64,000 nucleotides of DNA from Balneolaceae bacterium (GTDB lineage: Bacteria > Bacteroidota > Rhodothermia > Balneolales > Balneolaceae). A model generated the notes under the pieces. It ran no database searches. It had not been told where the DNA came from and was given only the letters and a program-made list of their open reading frames with translations. Shown here piece after piece: positions 18,171-25,705 of this stretch. Positions within the stretch are counted from its first letter, which is position 1. Each line of letters opens with the position of its first letter. Both the position numbers and the translations under genes were made by a program. The stretch spans positions 275,367-339,366 of the forward strand of contig JAEPNO010000001.1 of the NCBI GenBank assembly GCA_017643365.1. Reading direction: 5' to 3'.

Positions 18171-18698
18171 ATGATTAATAGGCCTGCTTTACTGTTGTTT
18201 TTATTTTTTAGCATTTTCATTCTTCACTGCTCTTCCAGCATTCAAGCTGTTGATCCGATTCCCGAAGAAAACACTCTTTCTCTAGAAGATTCCTTACAAA
18301 TAGCACTGCAGGACAGCATTGATCAAGCACAGGCTAAAGAAGAAGAGCTTCGCAATGCGCTAATTGAATTATATAAAGACGAAATTTATTCGCGGTATCA
18401 AGCCCAAGCTAATACACTCACCAATTACTACATTTTAGCCCAACAGCATTTTTACTCGGGTGATTATGAAAATGCATTATTTCTTATCAATCGAGCCGCG
18501 CTTATCAAAGAAAATGCGGATGTTCTTGCATTGCGAGGTAGCGTTTACCTTGGTTTAGGATATATCAATGAATTTGTAAATCATTGGAGACGAGCCCTTG
18601 AATTGGACCCCGAAGTTCCCATACCTTCTTCAACATATATCATTCAACAATTGCAGAACAATGGTCTAATCGACGAAAACTTAAAAAAGAGTTTCTAA
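18171..18698 (+). CDS. TPR lipoprotein, partner of the usher/motor
   Basis: 175 residues. A lipoprotein signal (I-F-I-L-H-C, Cys at about 20) precedes an acidic coiled region (about 30-75) and two TPR-like helical pairs (about 80-165). The segment 'LALRGSVYLGLGYINEF' followed by 'HWRRALELDPEVPIP' matches the end of the usher's extra domain ('HALKGSFYYFEGNIDQA', 'HWEQALRFNPDLVIP'), so the two share a TPR module. It lies between the FliF-FliG fusion and motA-like genes, with a 6 bp gap to the latter. Likely an envelope adaptor between the outer-membrane usher and the inner-membrane motor (inference). Confidence 0.78.
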   Translation: MINRPALLLFLFFSIFILHCSSSIQAVDPIPEENTLSLEDSLQIALQDSIDQAQAKEEELRNALIELYKDEIYSRYQAQANTLTNYYILAQQHFYSGDYENALFLINRAALIKENADVLALRGSVYLGLGYINEFVNHWRRALELDPEVPIPSSTYIIQQLQNNGLIDENLKKSF

Positions 18699-18704
18699 CC
18701 CTGA

Positions 18705-19502
18705 ATGCGTACATCAATTCTAAATATTCTATGTTTTCTTATCTCTTTAGTAGTACTGGTGTGGGGTGCGCTACTTGTTACAGGGTATACCCAATATGAT
18801 CTAATTCCTTCTAGATTAGCATTCTTGAATATCCCAAGCCTTGCTATCGTTTTCGGGGGTATCACCGCTAGTGTATTTATTAGTTACCCGTTTAATAGCG
18901 TAGTTAAAGCGCTGGTTGAAAGCACCAAACTCTTTTCCTATAGTACCATCACCCATGAAGTGCTGGAAGAAGACATCCAAAGAGTGATGGATTGGCAGAA
19001 GATGATCAAACAAGATAAATATGCGGCAGTGAATCAATTAAGCGAAGAATATGCTGATCGATTCGAAGGCTATTTATTCTCCATTCTCGACACCAATTAC
19101 GACACTGAAGATTTACGCGAGCTTGGCGAAATCAATATCGAAGAAAATTATAGTCGCCAGCAGATGGTAAATCAGATAATTGCCAGTATGGGTAAAACCT
19201 CACCGGTTTTTGGTATGCTGGGTACACTTTTTGGGTTGATTGTGATCTTATCCGGATTTAGTGAAGTGGAATCATTATTAAGTGGATTAGGAGCTGCTTT
19301 AATGACAACATTGTATGGAATCCTGATCGGAAACTTCATTTTCACACCTATGGCTAAGAAGATGAACAATGTTGCCTCACTTCGATATTTTAGAGAGAAG
19401 CTAATTCTGGAGGGCATCATTCTTATCGAAGAACAAAAAACATCTCTACAAATTTACGATAAGCTACAGGCACATATGCGCCGCAACAAAAATATGCTTT
19501 AA
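18705..19502 (+). CDS. MotA-like stator protein
   Basis: 265 residues with four membrane helices (about 8-28, 38-61, 160-183, 192-214) and the ~95-residue cytoplasmic loop between helices 2 and 3 typical of MotA/PomA rather than ExbB/TolQ. 'NIPSLAIVFGGITASVFISY' matches MotA helix 2. Helix 3 is 'SPVFGMLGTLFGLIVIL' and helix 4 'GLGAALMTTLYGILIGN'. Pro167 and Pro215 sit where the functional MotA prolines (173 and 222 in E. coli) would be. MotA with MotB forms an ion-driven stator that turns FliG-type rotors; a FliG-like partner is two genes upstream. The motB-like gene follows after 10 bp. Confidence 0.88.
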   Translation: MRTSILNILCFLISLVVLVWGALLVTGYTQYDLIPSRLAFLNIPSLAIVFGGITASVFISYPFNSVVKALVESTKLFSYSTITHEVLEEDIQRVMDWQKMIKQDKYAAVNQLSEEYADRFEGYLFSILDTNYDTEDLRELGEINIEENYSRQQMVNQIIASMGKTSPVFGMLGTLFGLIVILSGFSEVESLLSGLGAALMTTLYGILIGNFIFTPMAKKMNNVASLRYFREKLILEGIILIEEQKTSLQIYDKLQAHMRRNKNML

Positions 19503-19512
19503 GTGGGTTGGT

Positions 19513-21396
19513 TTGAAGAAAAAGAAACCCATACGGATTAAATACTCCCTTTTTCCGATCCAAGATGAAGAATCGGAAGATGATGATAGCTGGCAAGTTA
19601 GCTACCTCGATATCATTACGATCGTTTTAGGATTTCTGATCATTCTCCTTTCTGTCTCTCAAATTACTAAATCAGAATTCTCTTCCCTTTCCTCAATATT
19701 TGGGAAACTTGCGGATGAAACGGAGTTTCTAACCACACCAATTGGTGCTATTGAAAGCGAGTTATTCGAACTGCTTCAGTCTGAAATAGAAGCCGGTAAT
19801 CTTGAGATTATTCGCGATTTAAATGACTTGAGAATTCGTTTTAAAAGTGATGATTTATACGAACCGGGTAGAGCGACCTTTGATTCTGAATCGGAGCAGC
19901 TATTGAATACGGTGCTTATTGCTTTACAGCAATTGGAATACAACGATTTCAGTATTGATGTTGAAGGTCACACCGATAACACCCCAATCTCGTCGGTTGC
20001 TTATCCATCGAATTGGGAGCTGTCAACAGCCCGGGCGGCCAATGTAGTTAAATATTTTAATGATTCTGGAATACCGGCCAATCGTTTGAAAGCATCCGGT
20101 TATGCGGATTCTCGCCCTGTTATTGAATACGATTCCTTAGGTTTTCCTTTTGCCGCGAGTAAGGATAAAAATCGTCGGGTAGTACTTCGACTTTATTATT
20201 CTTCGGATAATCTGAAAGAAGAAATTCTAACTCAGCCTGAAACAGAACAAGAATTGCTAGCTGAAGAAACCAACCAAAGTGAAAGTATTGAAGGCGTAAT
20301 CCCGGAAATCTCTGATCTCCCTCCTCCTGCTCAAACTGAGAATGTTGTTGTATTAGCGGATCAACCGGCATTGCTAACGGTGATGGAAGAAAATCGAATT
20401 CAAGAGCAACTTGAAGCAGAACGTGCTGCTGCAGAACAACGATCTCAGGAAACGGAATCAGAGCCTCAAACTCGGAATAACGAAGCTCGACCAGAGACAA
20501 CTACTCCTGTTGATACACCGACTGAAAATCAGACTGAAAGTGAGCCTGAAGTTACTCAACCAGTGCAAGAACAAATAACAGAACCGGAGCCCGAACCTGC
20601 TCCCCCACCAGCGCCTACAAACGCAATGCCTTCGTTGCTTAAAGTGGATGCACGTTGCCAGTACTCCGTGCAATTAGGCGAATATGGTTCTTTGCAAAAC
20701 GCATTTCAACGTGCTGAGTCGATAGAGTCTTCAAACCTCTCTGATATCATGCTAACTTATAATACTAATGAGTACTCGGTTCGAACTGCTCCCATTTCTT
20801 CGTTCTCAGAGGTTTTATCGCTACGTGATGAGCTTTCAACACGATTTAATGATAAGAACGTGAGTGTGGTGCATCAGTGCTACAATAATACCATAAAGCG
20901 CCCGAAAGCAGTGAGGTATCTAATTCAGTTCGGCGCTTTTCAGAATCGTGCTACTGGTTTGGATTACACCATTGAGCTACTAGATCAATATGGTGTTCAG
21001 GCTTATATGAACCGGGTTTCAGATACTTTTAACGTGTTAACTGGACCTTATGAGTCGAGAGAAGAAGTATTAAGCCAGTTACGAGCTTTCCGCGAAATGG
21101 GAATTTCATCTAATCTCTTTATCCGCCATCAACCGGAAACTGCTGCACCCTATAAATATGCATATCAGATAGAAGTTGCTCAGCGTAACTCTCAACAGGA
21201 AGCAAATGAATTAGCGCAACAAGTGCGCTCAAGAACCGGAATAAATACTCGAGTTGAAGAACTTGTATCCGGGCGATTTTCTGTAATGACGGGGCAGTCA
21301 GTAAATAAAAACGAAACTCAGACAATTTTCAATCGCCTGTTAAACTCTGGCTTTTCAATAGATCCCGTGATCTTTTATCTAGAGTATATTCCTTAA
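19513..21396 (+). CDS. MotB-like stator protein with OmpA domain and three SPOR-like repeats
   Basis: 627 residues from a TTG start; about twice normal MotB length. The single N-terminal helix is preceded by 'DDSWQVSYLDIITIVLGF', where Asp33 matches the ion-carrying Asp of MotB. Residues about 105-230 form an OmpA-like peptidoglycan-binding domain with 'VEGHTDNTPI' and 'NWELSTARAANV', a hallmark of MotB. A Glu/Pro/Thr-rich linker (about 235-375) leads to three SPOR-like repeats (about 383-455, 467-537, 548-622; for example 'YLIQFGAFQNRATG' and 'FNVLTGPYESREE'). SPOR domains bind denuded septal glycan. This protein should anchor the stator in peptidoglycan. It is the last gene of the operon. 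Confidence 0.88.
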   Translation: MKKKKPIRIKYSLFPIQDEESEDDDSWQVSYLDIITIVLGFLIILLSVSQITKSEFSSLSSIFGKLADETEFLTTPIGAIESELFELLQSEIEAGNLEIIRDLNDLRIRFKSDDLYEPGRATFDSESEQLLNTVLIALQQLEYNDFSIDVEGHTDNTPISSVAYPSNWELSTARAANVVKYFNDSGIPANRLKASGYADSRPVIEYDSLGFPFAASKDKNRRVVLRLYYSSDNLKEEILTQPETEQELLAEETNQSESIEGVIPEISDLPPPAQTENVVVLADQPALLTVMEENRIQEQLEAERAAAEQRSQETESEPQTRNNEARPETTTPVDTPTENQTESEPEVTQPVQEQITEPEPEPAPPPAPTNAMPSLLKVDARCQYSVQLGEYGSLQNAFQRAESIESSNLSDIMLTYNTNEYSVRTAPISSFSEVLSLRDELSTRFNDKNVSVVHQCYNNTIKRPKAVRYLIQFGAFQNRATGLDYTIELLDQYGVQAYMNRVSDTFNVLTGPYESREEVLSQLRAFREMGISSNLFIRHQPETAAPYKYAYQIEVAQRNSQQEANELAQQVRSRTGINTRVEELVSGRFSVMTGQSVNKNETQTIFNRLLNSGFSIDPVIFYLEYIP

Positions 21397-21413
21397 CTAA
21401 GTAAGCTAATCTT

Positions 21414-21827
21414 TCACTTATCGAGTATTAATAACAACTCTTCAGGTGAATAAATGGGTAATTTAGCTTTTACAAAATCCTTTTTATTTCTACTTACAAT
21501 TCCATCAAGATTTGTATGTACTGCTGACTGATACAAAACTGCGTCTTCGTAGTCACTAAACATTAATTCAGTAGCCTCTTCCAGAACTACCCTACTTACT
21601 GATGCAATATTGAACAGAGAAAGTATTTTTTTGATCGCCAAATTTGCTGTCTTTCTATTCGTCTCTTTTTCTACTAAATAATAAATAGTAGTAATAGTAG
21701 TTGCTCCCAGCCATCCAACTAATACTTGTTGTTCAACCACAGCAACCAATGCTGAAGAAAACTTAAAATGCGGTTCGCGTTTTAATAAAACATCCAAGAT
21801 GATGTTGGTATCAAAGAGGATATTCAT
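21414..21827 (-). CDS. PIN-domain toxin (VapC-like ribonuclease)
   Basis: 137 residues. The start 'MNILFDTNIILDVLL' carries the first catalytic Asp of PIN domains, a central 'SDYEDAVLYQSA' holds further acidic residues, and 'LDGIVSRNKKDF' is the typical last motif. PIN toxins cleave RNA and are held in check by the partner antitoxin, whose 3' end overlaps this start by 4 bases. The pair lies tail-to-tail with the motB-like gene. Substrate not predictable. Confidence 0.88.
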   Translation of the reverse strand: MNILFDTNIILDVLLKREPHFKFSSALVAVVEQQVLVGWLGATTITTIYYLVEKETNRKTANLAIKKILSLFNIASVSRVVLEEATELMFSDYEDAVLYQSAVHTNLDGIVSRNKKDFVKAKLPIYSPEELLLILDK

Positions 21828-22069
21828 TTCAAATATTTGTCGTGTAAATGGCTTCTATAGTCCTTTTCATCTAGTTTTGAACCCTTCACTACACCACTTA
21901 ACGATTGCGTGACTGGAGGAAGATTTTCGATAAGTGGATCAATTTCCGAGTCGATTGCTTTGAAATAGTCTGCTACCAATTTTGAAACCGATGTACCATT
22001 TTTAGTAGCATATTTTTTTGCCCGTTCAATCAGTTTCTTTTCAATTCGTAAAGTGAGTTTATCAGACAT
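21824..22069 (-). CDS. Antitoxin of the PIN pair (DUF6364/ribbon-helix-helix-like)
   Basis: 81 residues from the ATG at 22069; an in-frame TTG at 22078 could add three residues. The N-terminal part 'KLTLRIEKKLIERAKKYA' followed by 'GTSVSKLVADYF' is a ribbon-helix-helix-like DNA-binding segment, and the acidic-to-basic tail (D-Y-R-S-H-L-H-D-K-Y) would wrap the toxin. It overlaps the toxin gene by 4 bases. Probably an autorepressor of the pair. Confidence 0.85.
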   Translation of the reverse strand: MSDKLTLRIEKKLIERAKKYATKNGTSVSKLVADYFKAIDSEIDPLIENLPPVTQSLSGVVKGSKLDEKDYRSHLHDKYLK

Positions 22070-22170
22070 GACGTACAATTAATTATTTTCTATACGTCAA
22101 TTTATAGCAATGCTCTTTGAATCTCAACTTAGAATATGAGTCATTCACTGTTTAGTTAGAGCCATTCCAT

Positions 22171-22203
22171 AAAAAAACCCGAAACTCTTTCGAGCCCGGG
22201 TTT
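22171..22203 (-). terminator. Terminator of the pyruvate dehydrogenase operon
   Basis: Read on the - strand, a 7 bp stem (AAACCCG / CGGGTTT) around a 15-base loop is followed by a run of seven T. It lies 33 bp after the E2 stop codon. Confidence 0.75.
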
Positions 22204-22235
22204 AAATTCTGTTGATAAGTCTTATCTACAAAGAC

Positions 22236-23498
22236 TTACAACAACATTGAAAGTGGATTTTCGATCAAGTTACGAACGGTATTCAAAAACTGAGCTGCTT
22301 TTGCTCCATCCACTACACGGTGATCACTTGATAAGGTAACTTTCATACGCTTACCGGGCACTATTTCACCGTTTTCTACAACAGGCACGTCACGAATAGC
22401 CCCAACTGCAAGAATACAGGCATTTGGTGGGTTGATGATGGCCGTAAACTCTTCGATGCCAAACATGCCTAAGTTACTGATGGTAAACGTACTACCTTCC
22501 ATTTGATCCGGTTGCAGCTTACGATCACGTGCTAAACCAGCAAGCTCTCGGGTTTCAGCTGAAATCTGGGATAACCCTTTTTTGTCGGCGTGATTTATAA
22601 CCGGTGTCATCAAACCTTCGTCAATAGCTACAGCAACGGCGATATTCACATCACCGTGTTGCATAATCACATCGTCCATCCAGGAACTGTTAATATCCTG
22701 ATGACGAGTTAATGCCACCGCACAAGCTTTCACTACAATATCGTTAAAGCTGATACGAACATCGTTGGCATCGTTCATCGTTTTTCGGGCTGCAAATGCC
22801 GCTTTCATATCGATGTCGATGGTTTCGTAGAAATGAGGATTTGTGAACTTGCTTTCCGATAAACGGCGAGCAATCACTTTTCTCATTTGTGAGATTTTCA
22901 CCTCTTTGCTTTCTAAACTCTCGAAGGTTTGCTTCGATGCAGGCTTACTATCGCTTGATGAAGATGCAGCAGGTTTAGTAAGTCCACCGCTTGGAGAATA
23001 AGACTCCACATCCTTTTTGATGATTCGTCCATCTGGACCTGAACCATTCACATCACTTAAATTAATGCCTTTATCTTCAGCTATTTTCTTAGCCAATGGA
23101 GAAGCTTTTACTCGGCCATCGTCACTATCTGAAGATGAATCAGAAGTACTAGCCTCTTCTTTCTCTTCAGGCTTTTCTTCCGTTTTTTCTTCGGTAGATT
23201 CACTACTACCCGATGAATCAGTATTTCCGGCTCCATCCAAAATATCTGAAATATCTTCGCCTTCATCTCCAATTACAGCGATTAAGCCACCTAAGGGTAC
23301 TGCATCGCCTTCACCCGGAATAATTTTTAAGATAGTTCCGTCATCAAACACTTCCACATCCATAGTGGCTTTGTCGGTTTCAACTTCAGCGATTATATCG
23401 CCGGCCGAAACGGTGTCACCTTCTTGTACATTCCATTTCGCGATAACCCCTTCTTCCATGGTATCGCTAAGCTTGGGCATTTCAATTTTAATAGCCAT
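22236..23498 (-). CDS. pdhC: Pyruvate dehydrogenase E2, dihydrolipoamide acetyltransferase
   Basis: 420 residues. One lipoyl domain (about 1-80; lipoylated Lys in 'ETDKATMDV'), an acidic Ser/Glu linker, a peripheral-subunit-binding domain (about 130-167: 'ASPLAKKIAEDKGI', 'GPDGRIIKKDV') and the catalytic acyltransferase domain (about 200-420) ending with the active-site 'DHRVVDGA'. It transfers the acetyl group from E1-bound thiamine to CoA. Third gene of the E1alpha-E1beta-E2 set, 22 bp after E1beta. No E3 (lipoamide dehydrogenase) gene is nearby, so E3 must be elsewhere. Confidence 0.95.
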   Translation of the reverse strand: MAIKIEMPKLSDTMEEGVIAKWNVQEGDTVSAGDIIAEVETDKATMDVEVFDDGTILKIIPGEGDAVPLGGLIAVIGDEGEDISDILDGAGNTDSSGSSESTEEKTEEKPEEKEEASTSDSSSDSDDGRVKASPLAKKIAEDKGINLSDVNGSGPDGRIIKKDVESYSPSGGLTKPAASSSSDSKPASKQTFESLESKEVKISQMRKVIARRLSESKFTNPHFYETIDIDMKAAFAARKTMNDANDVRISFNDIVVKACAVALTRHQDINSSWMDDVIMQHGDVNIAVAVAIDEGLMTPVINHADKKGLSQISAETRELAGLARDRKLQPDQMEGSTFTISNLGMFGIEEFTAIINPPNACILAVGAIRDVPVVENGEIVPGKRMKVTLSSDHRVVDGAKAAQFLNTVRNLIENPLSMLL

Positions 23499-23520
23499 AA
23501 TGAGTGATATTTAGCTGATT

Positions 23521-24504
23521 TTAAGTTCTGTAGGTAACTTGATTAACGGCATCGATAACCTGTTTCGGGCTAGGGAACCAGGCATCAAATAGTTTTTTAG
23601 AAAACGGTGCGTTCACATCCGGCAAACATACTCGTTGTACGGGTGCATCCAAATAATCGAAAGCTTCGCGTTGGATCAGAAATCCAACTTCAGCAGCCAA
23701 ACCACCGAATGGATGAGCTTCATCAATCAATACACACCGATTCGTCTTTTTGATGGATTCGATTATTAATGGAAGATCAAGCGGCTTAACCGTTCTCGGG
23801 TCGATGATCTCACATTCAATTCCATCTTTGGCAAGCTGATTTGCAGCCTGTACAGCCAAATGATACATCTTTCCGTGCGCAACTAAGGTCACGTCGCTTC
23901 CTTCACGCTTGATTTTCCCTTTTCCAATCGGGATGATGAAATCTTCAGCGTCAGATACTTCGCCTTTCATGCCATACATCTGCTCCGATTCCATGAAAAT
24001 AACGGGATTATCATCACGAATTGCAGCTTTCAATAAACCTTTTGCATCACCCGGTTCCGATGGATAAATCACCTTTAAACCCGGAAAGTGAGCATACATT
24101 GAATCGTAAGCAACTGAGTGAGTTGCGCCTAATTGTCCTGCTGAAGCATTTGGTCCACGGAATACGATAGGGCAATCAATCTGACCACCGGTCATGTATT
24201 TCACTTTGGTGGCGTGGTTAATAATCTGATCGGCCGCTAGTACGGCGAAATTGAAGGTCATAAACTCAACAATCGGGCGAAGACCGCGCATTGCAGCTCC
24301 AACTCCTAATCCGGCAAAACCAAGCTCCGAAATCGGAGTATCGATTACACGTTTGAATCCATATTTGTCTAGGAGTCCTTCGGTTACTTTGTAAGCGCCA
24401 TTGTATTCGGCTACTTCTTCTCCCATGATGAAGACACGCTCATCGCGCCCCATTTCTTCATCAATTGCATGTTTTAAAGCTTCTCTAAATTGTAATTCTG
24501 CCAT
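23521..24504 (-). CDS. pdhB: Pyruvate dehydrogenase E1 component, beta subunit
   Basis: 327 residues, the usual length. It begins 'LQFREALKHAIDEEM' and has 'VFIMGEEVAEYNGAYKVT', 'DTPISELGFAGLGVGAAMRG' and 'NASAGQLGATHS', all typical of E1beta. The C-terminal transketolase-like domain ends with the 'P.N.PFS' type segment. With E1alpha it forms the thiamine-diphosphate-dependent pyruvate decarboxylase. It lies 12 bp after E1alpha. Confidence 0.95.
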   Translation of the reverse strand: MAELQFREALKHAIDEEMGRDERVFIMGEEVAEYNGAYKVTEGLLDKYGFKRVIDTPISELGFAGLGVGAAMRGLRPIVEFMTFNFAVLAADQIINHATKVKYMTGGQIDCPIVFRGPNASAGQLGATHSVAYDSMYAHFPGLKVIYPSEPGDAKGLLKAAIRDDNPVIFMESEQMYGMKGEVSDAEDFIIPIGKGKIKREGSDVTLVAHGKMYHLAVQAANQLAKDGIECEIIDPRTVKPLDLPLIIESIKKTNRCVLIDEAHPFGGLAAEVGFLIQREAFDYLDAPVQRVCLPDVNAPFSKKLFDAWFPSPKQVIDAVNQVTYRT

Positions 24505-24516
24505 GAAATTATGTGA

Positions 24517-25617
24517 TTAAACGTGGAAGTAAGGATCGTCTTCGGCAAACATATCTTCGTAGAGCTCTTTCTCTTCAGGGAAAGGCGACTCATCCGCGAA
24601 CTCAACCGCGTCCAGTACTTCTTGTTCTACCTTGTCTTCGATTTCTTTTAATTGATCTTCATTTGTGAGCTCGTTATCCAGCATGTATGTCTTCAAACGC
24701 TGGATAGGATCGATGGTCTTATACTCTTCAAGCTCTTCTTTAGTACGATATTTCTGTGGATCTGACATGGAATGACCGCGGTAACGGTAAGTTCTGATCT
24801 CCACAAACCAAGGTTCTGAGTTTTCGCGCACATCGTCGGCAATTTCTTTCATTTTCTCATACACAGAGAAAACATCCATTCCGTTGATTACCGCACTTTT
24901 CATATCGTAGCCTTTAGCTCGGTCTACAATTTGTGCCACGGTATGGCGAGCTGCAGCCGTACCCATCGAGTACCCGTTGTTCTCAACAACAAATACCGCC
25001 GGTAGCTTCCAAAGCTGAGCCAGGTTTAGGGTTTCGTGCAATGCACCTTGATCTACGGCTCCATCCCCGAAAAAACAGGTGGAAATATTGCCGTTTGCAT
25101 TGTACTTGTTGGCAAATGCGAAACCTGCATTAATTGGGATATGACCACCTACGATACCGTAGCCACCCCAAAATTTCTTTTTGGCATTGGCAAAGTGCAT
25201 ACTTCCACCTTTACCACGGGAAGAACCGGTTGCTTTTCCGAAAAGCTCAGCCATTCCTTCTTTCGCAGAAATGCCACGGCACAAACCCCAGCCATGATCG
25301 CGATAGGCGGTAATGATATCGTCTTCGTCATCCAACGCAAAAGTAGTTCCGGTAGAGATTGCTTCCTGCCCAATGTACAAGTGCAAAAAACCTCCGAATT
25401 TCCCTTTTTGATATTGTTGCATCGAGCGTTCCTCGAAACGACGTTGCAAATACATCTGCTCATACATCGCTAGCAATTGCTCTTCGCTTAATCCTAAATC
25501 TTTGTGCGTTTTTTCTGTTGCATCAGGGAGATCCACCCCTTTTTGAACTGCTCCTTCATTAACATCGCCGATGCCGGTAGGTGCAAATCTGATTTCTTCC
25601 TTTTTCTTTTTTGCCAT
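24517..25617 (-). CDS. pdhA: Pyruvate dehydrogenase E1 component, alpha subunit
   Basis: 366 residues. 'YQKGKFGGFLHLYIGQEAIS', 'RDHGWGLCRG' and 'GKGGSMHF' are E1alpha signatures. The thiamine-diphosphate/Mg motif is 'GDGAVDQGALHE' with 'ENNGYSMGT' downstream. The phosphorylation-loop-like 'YRYRGHSMSDP' is present. First gene of the pdh set. A lysine-rich start (M-A-K-K-K-K) is followed by a ~30-residue extension before the E1 core. Confidence 0.95.
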   Translation of the reverse strand: MAKKKKEEIRFAPTGIGDVNEGAVQKGVDLPDATEKTHKDLGLSEEQLLAMYEQMYLQRRFEERSMQQYQKGKFGGFLHLYIGQEAISTGTTFALDDEDDIITAYRDHGWGLCRGISAKEGMAELFGKATGSSRGKGGSMHFANAKKKFWGGYGIVGGHIPINAGFAFANKYNANGNISTCFFGDGAVDQGALHETLNLAQLWKLPAVFVVENNGYSMGTAAARHTVAQIVDRAKGYDMKSAVINGMDVFSVYEKMKEIADDVRENSEPWFVEIRTYRYRGHSMSDPQKYRTKEELEEYKTIDPIQRLKTYMLDNELTNEDQLKEIEDKVEQEVLDAVEFADESPFPEEKELYEDMFAEDDPYFHV

Positions 25618-25705
25618 AAATATGTTTTTGAAAACTCATACCCAAAACGGGCTGAGAATATATCAATTTTTTATCAGAATTCGTGATTGGGTTTGGTAAA
25701 GGTCG

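Noticed and set aside
16299..21396. A conventional flagellar locus
   Set aside because: No flagellin, hook, rod, FlhAB or FliI-type genes are present; FliF is reduced and fused to FliG, and the neighbours are usher-pilus genes.
18705..21396. GldL/GldM gliding-secretion motor or ExbB/ExbD-TolQ/TolR pair
   Set aside because: The second protein has the MotB Asp region and an OmpA domain with N-W-E-L-S-T-A-R-A, and the first has the long MotA cytoplasmic loop; GldM and ExbD lack these.
23017..23514. A 165-residue frame antisense to the E2 gene
   Set aside because: Shadow of the low-complexity Ser/Glu linker and lipoyl domain of the clearly conserved E2 protein.
25036..25473. A 145-residue frame antisense to E1alpha
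   Set aside because: It overlaps a strongly conserved enzyme gene and has no own start signal or recognisable fold.
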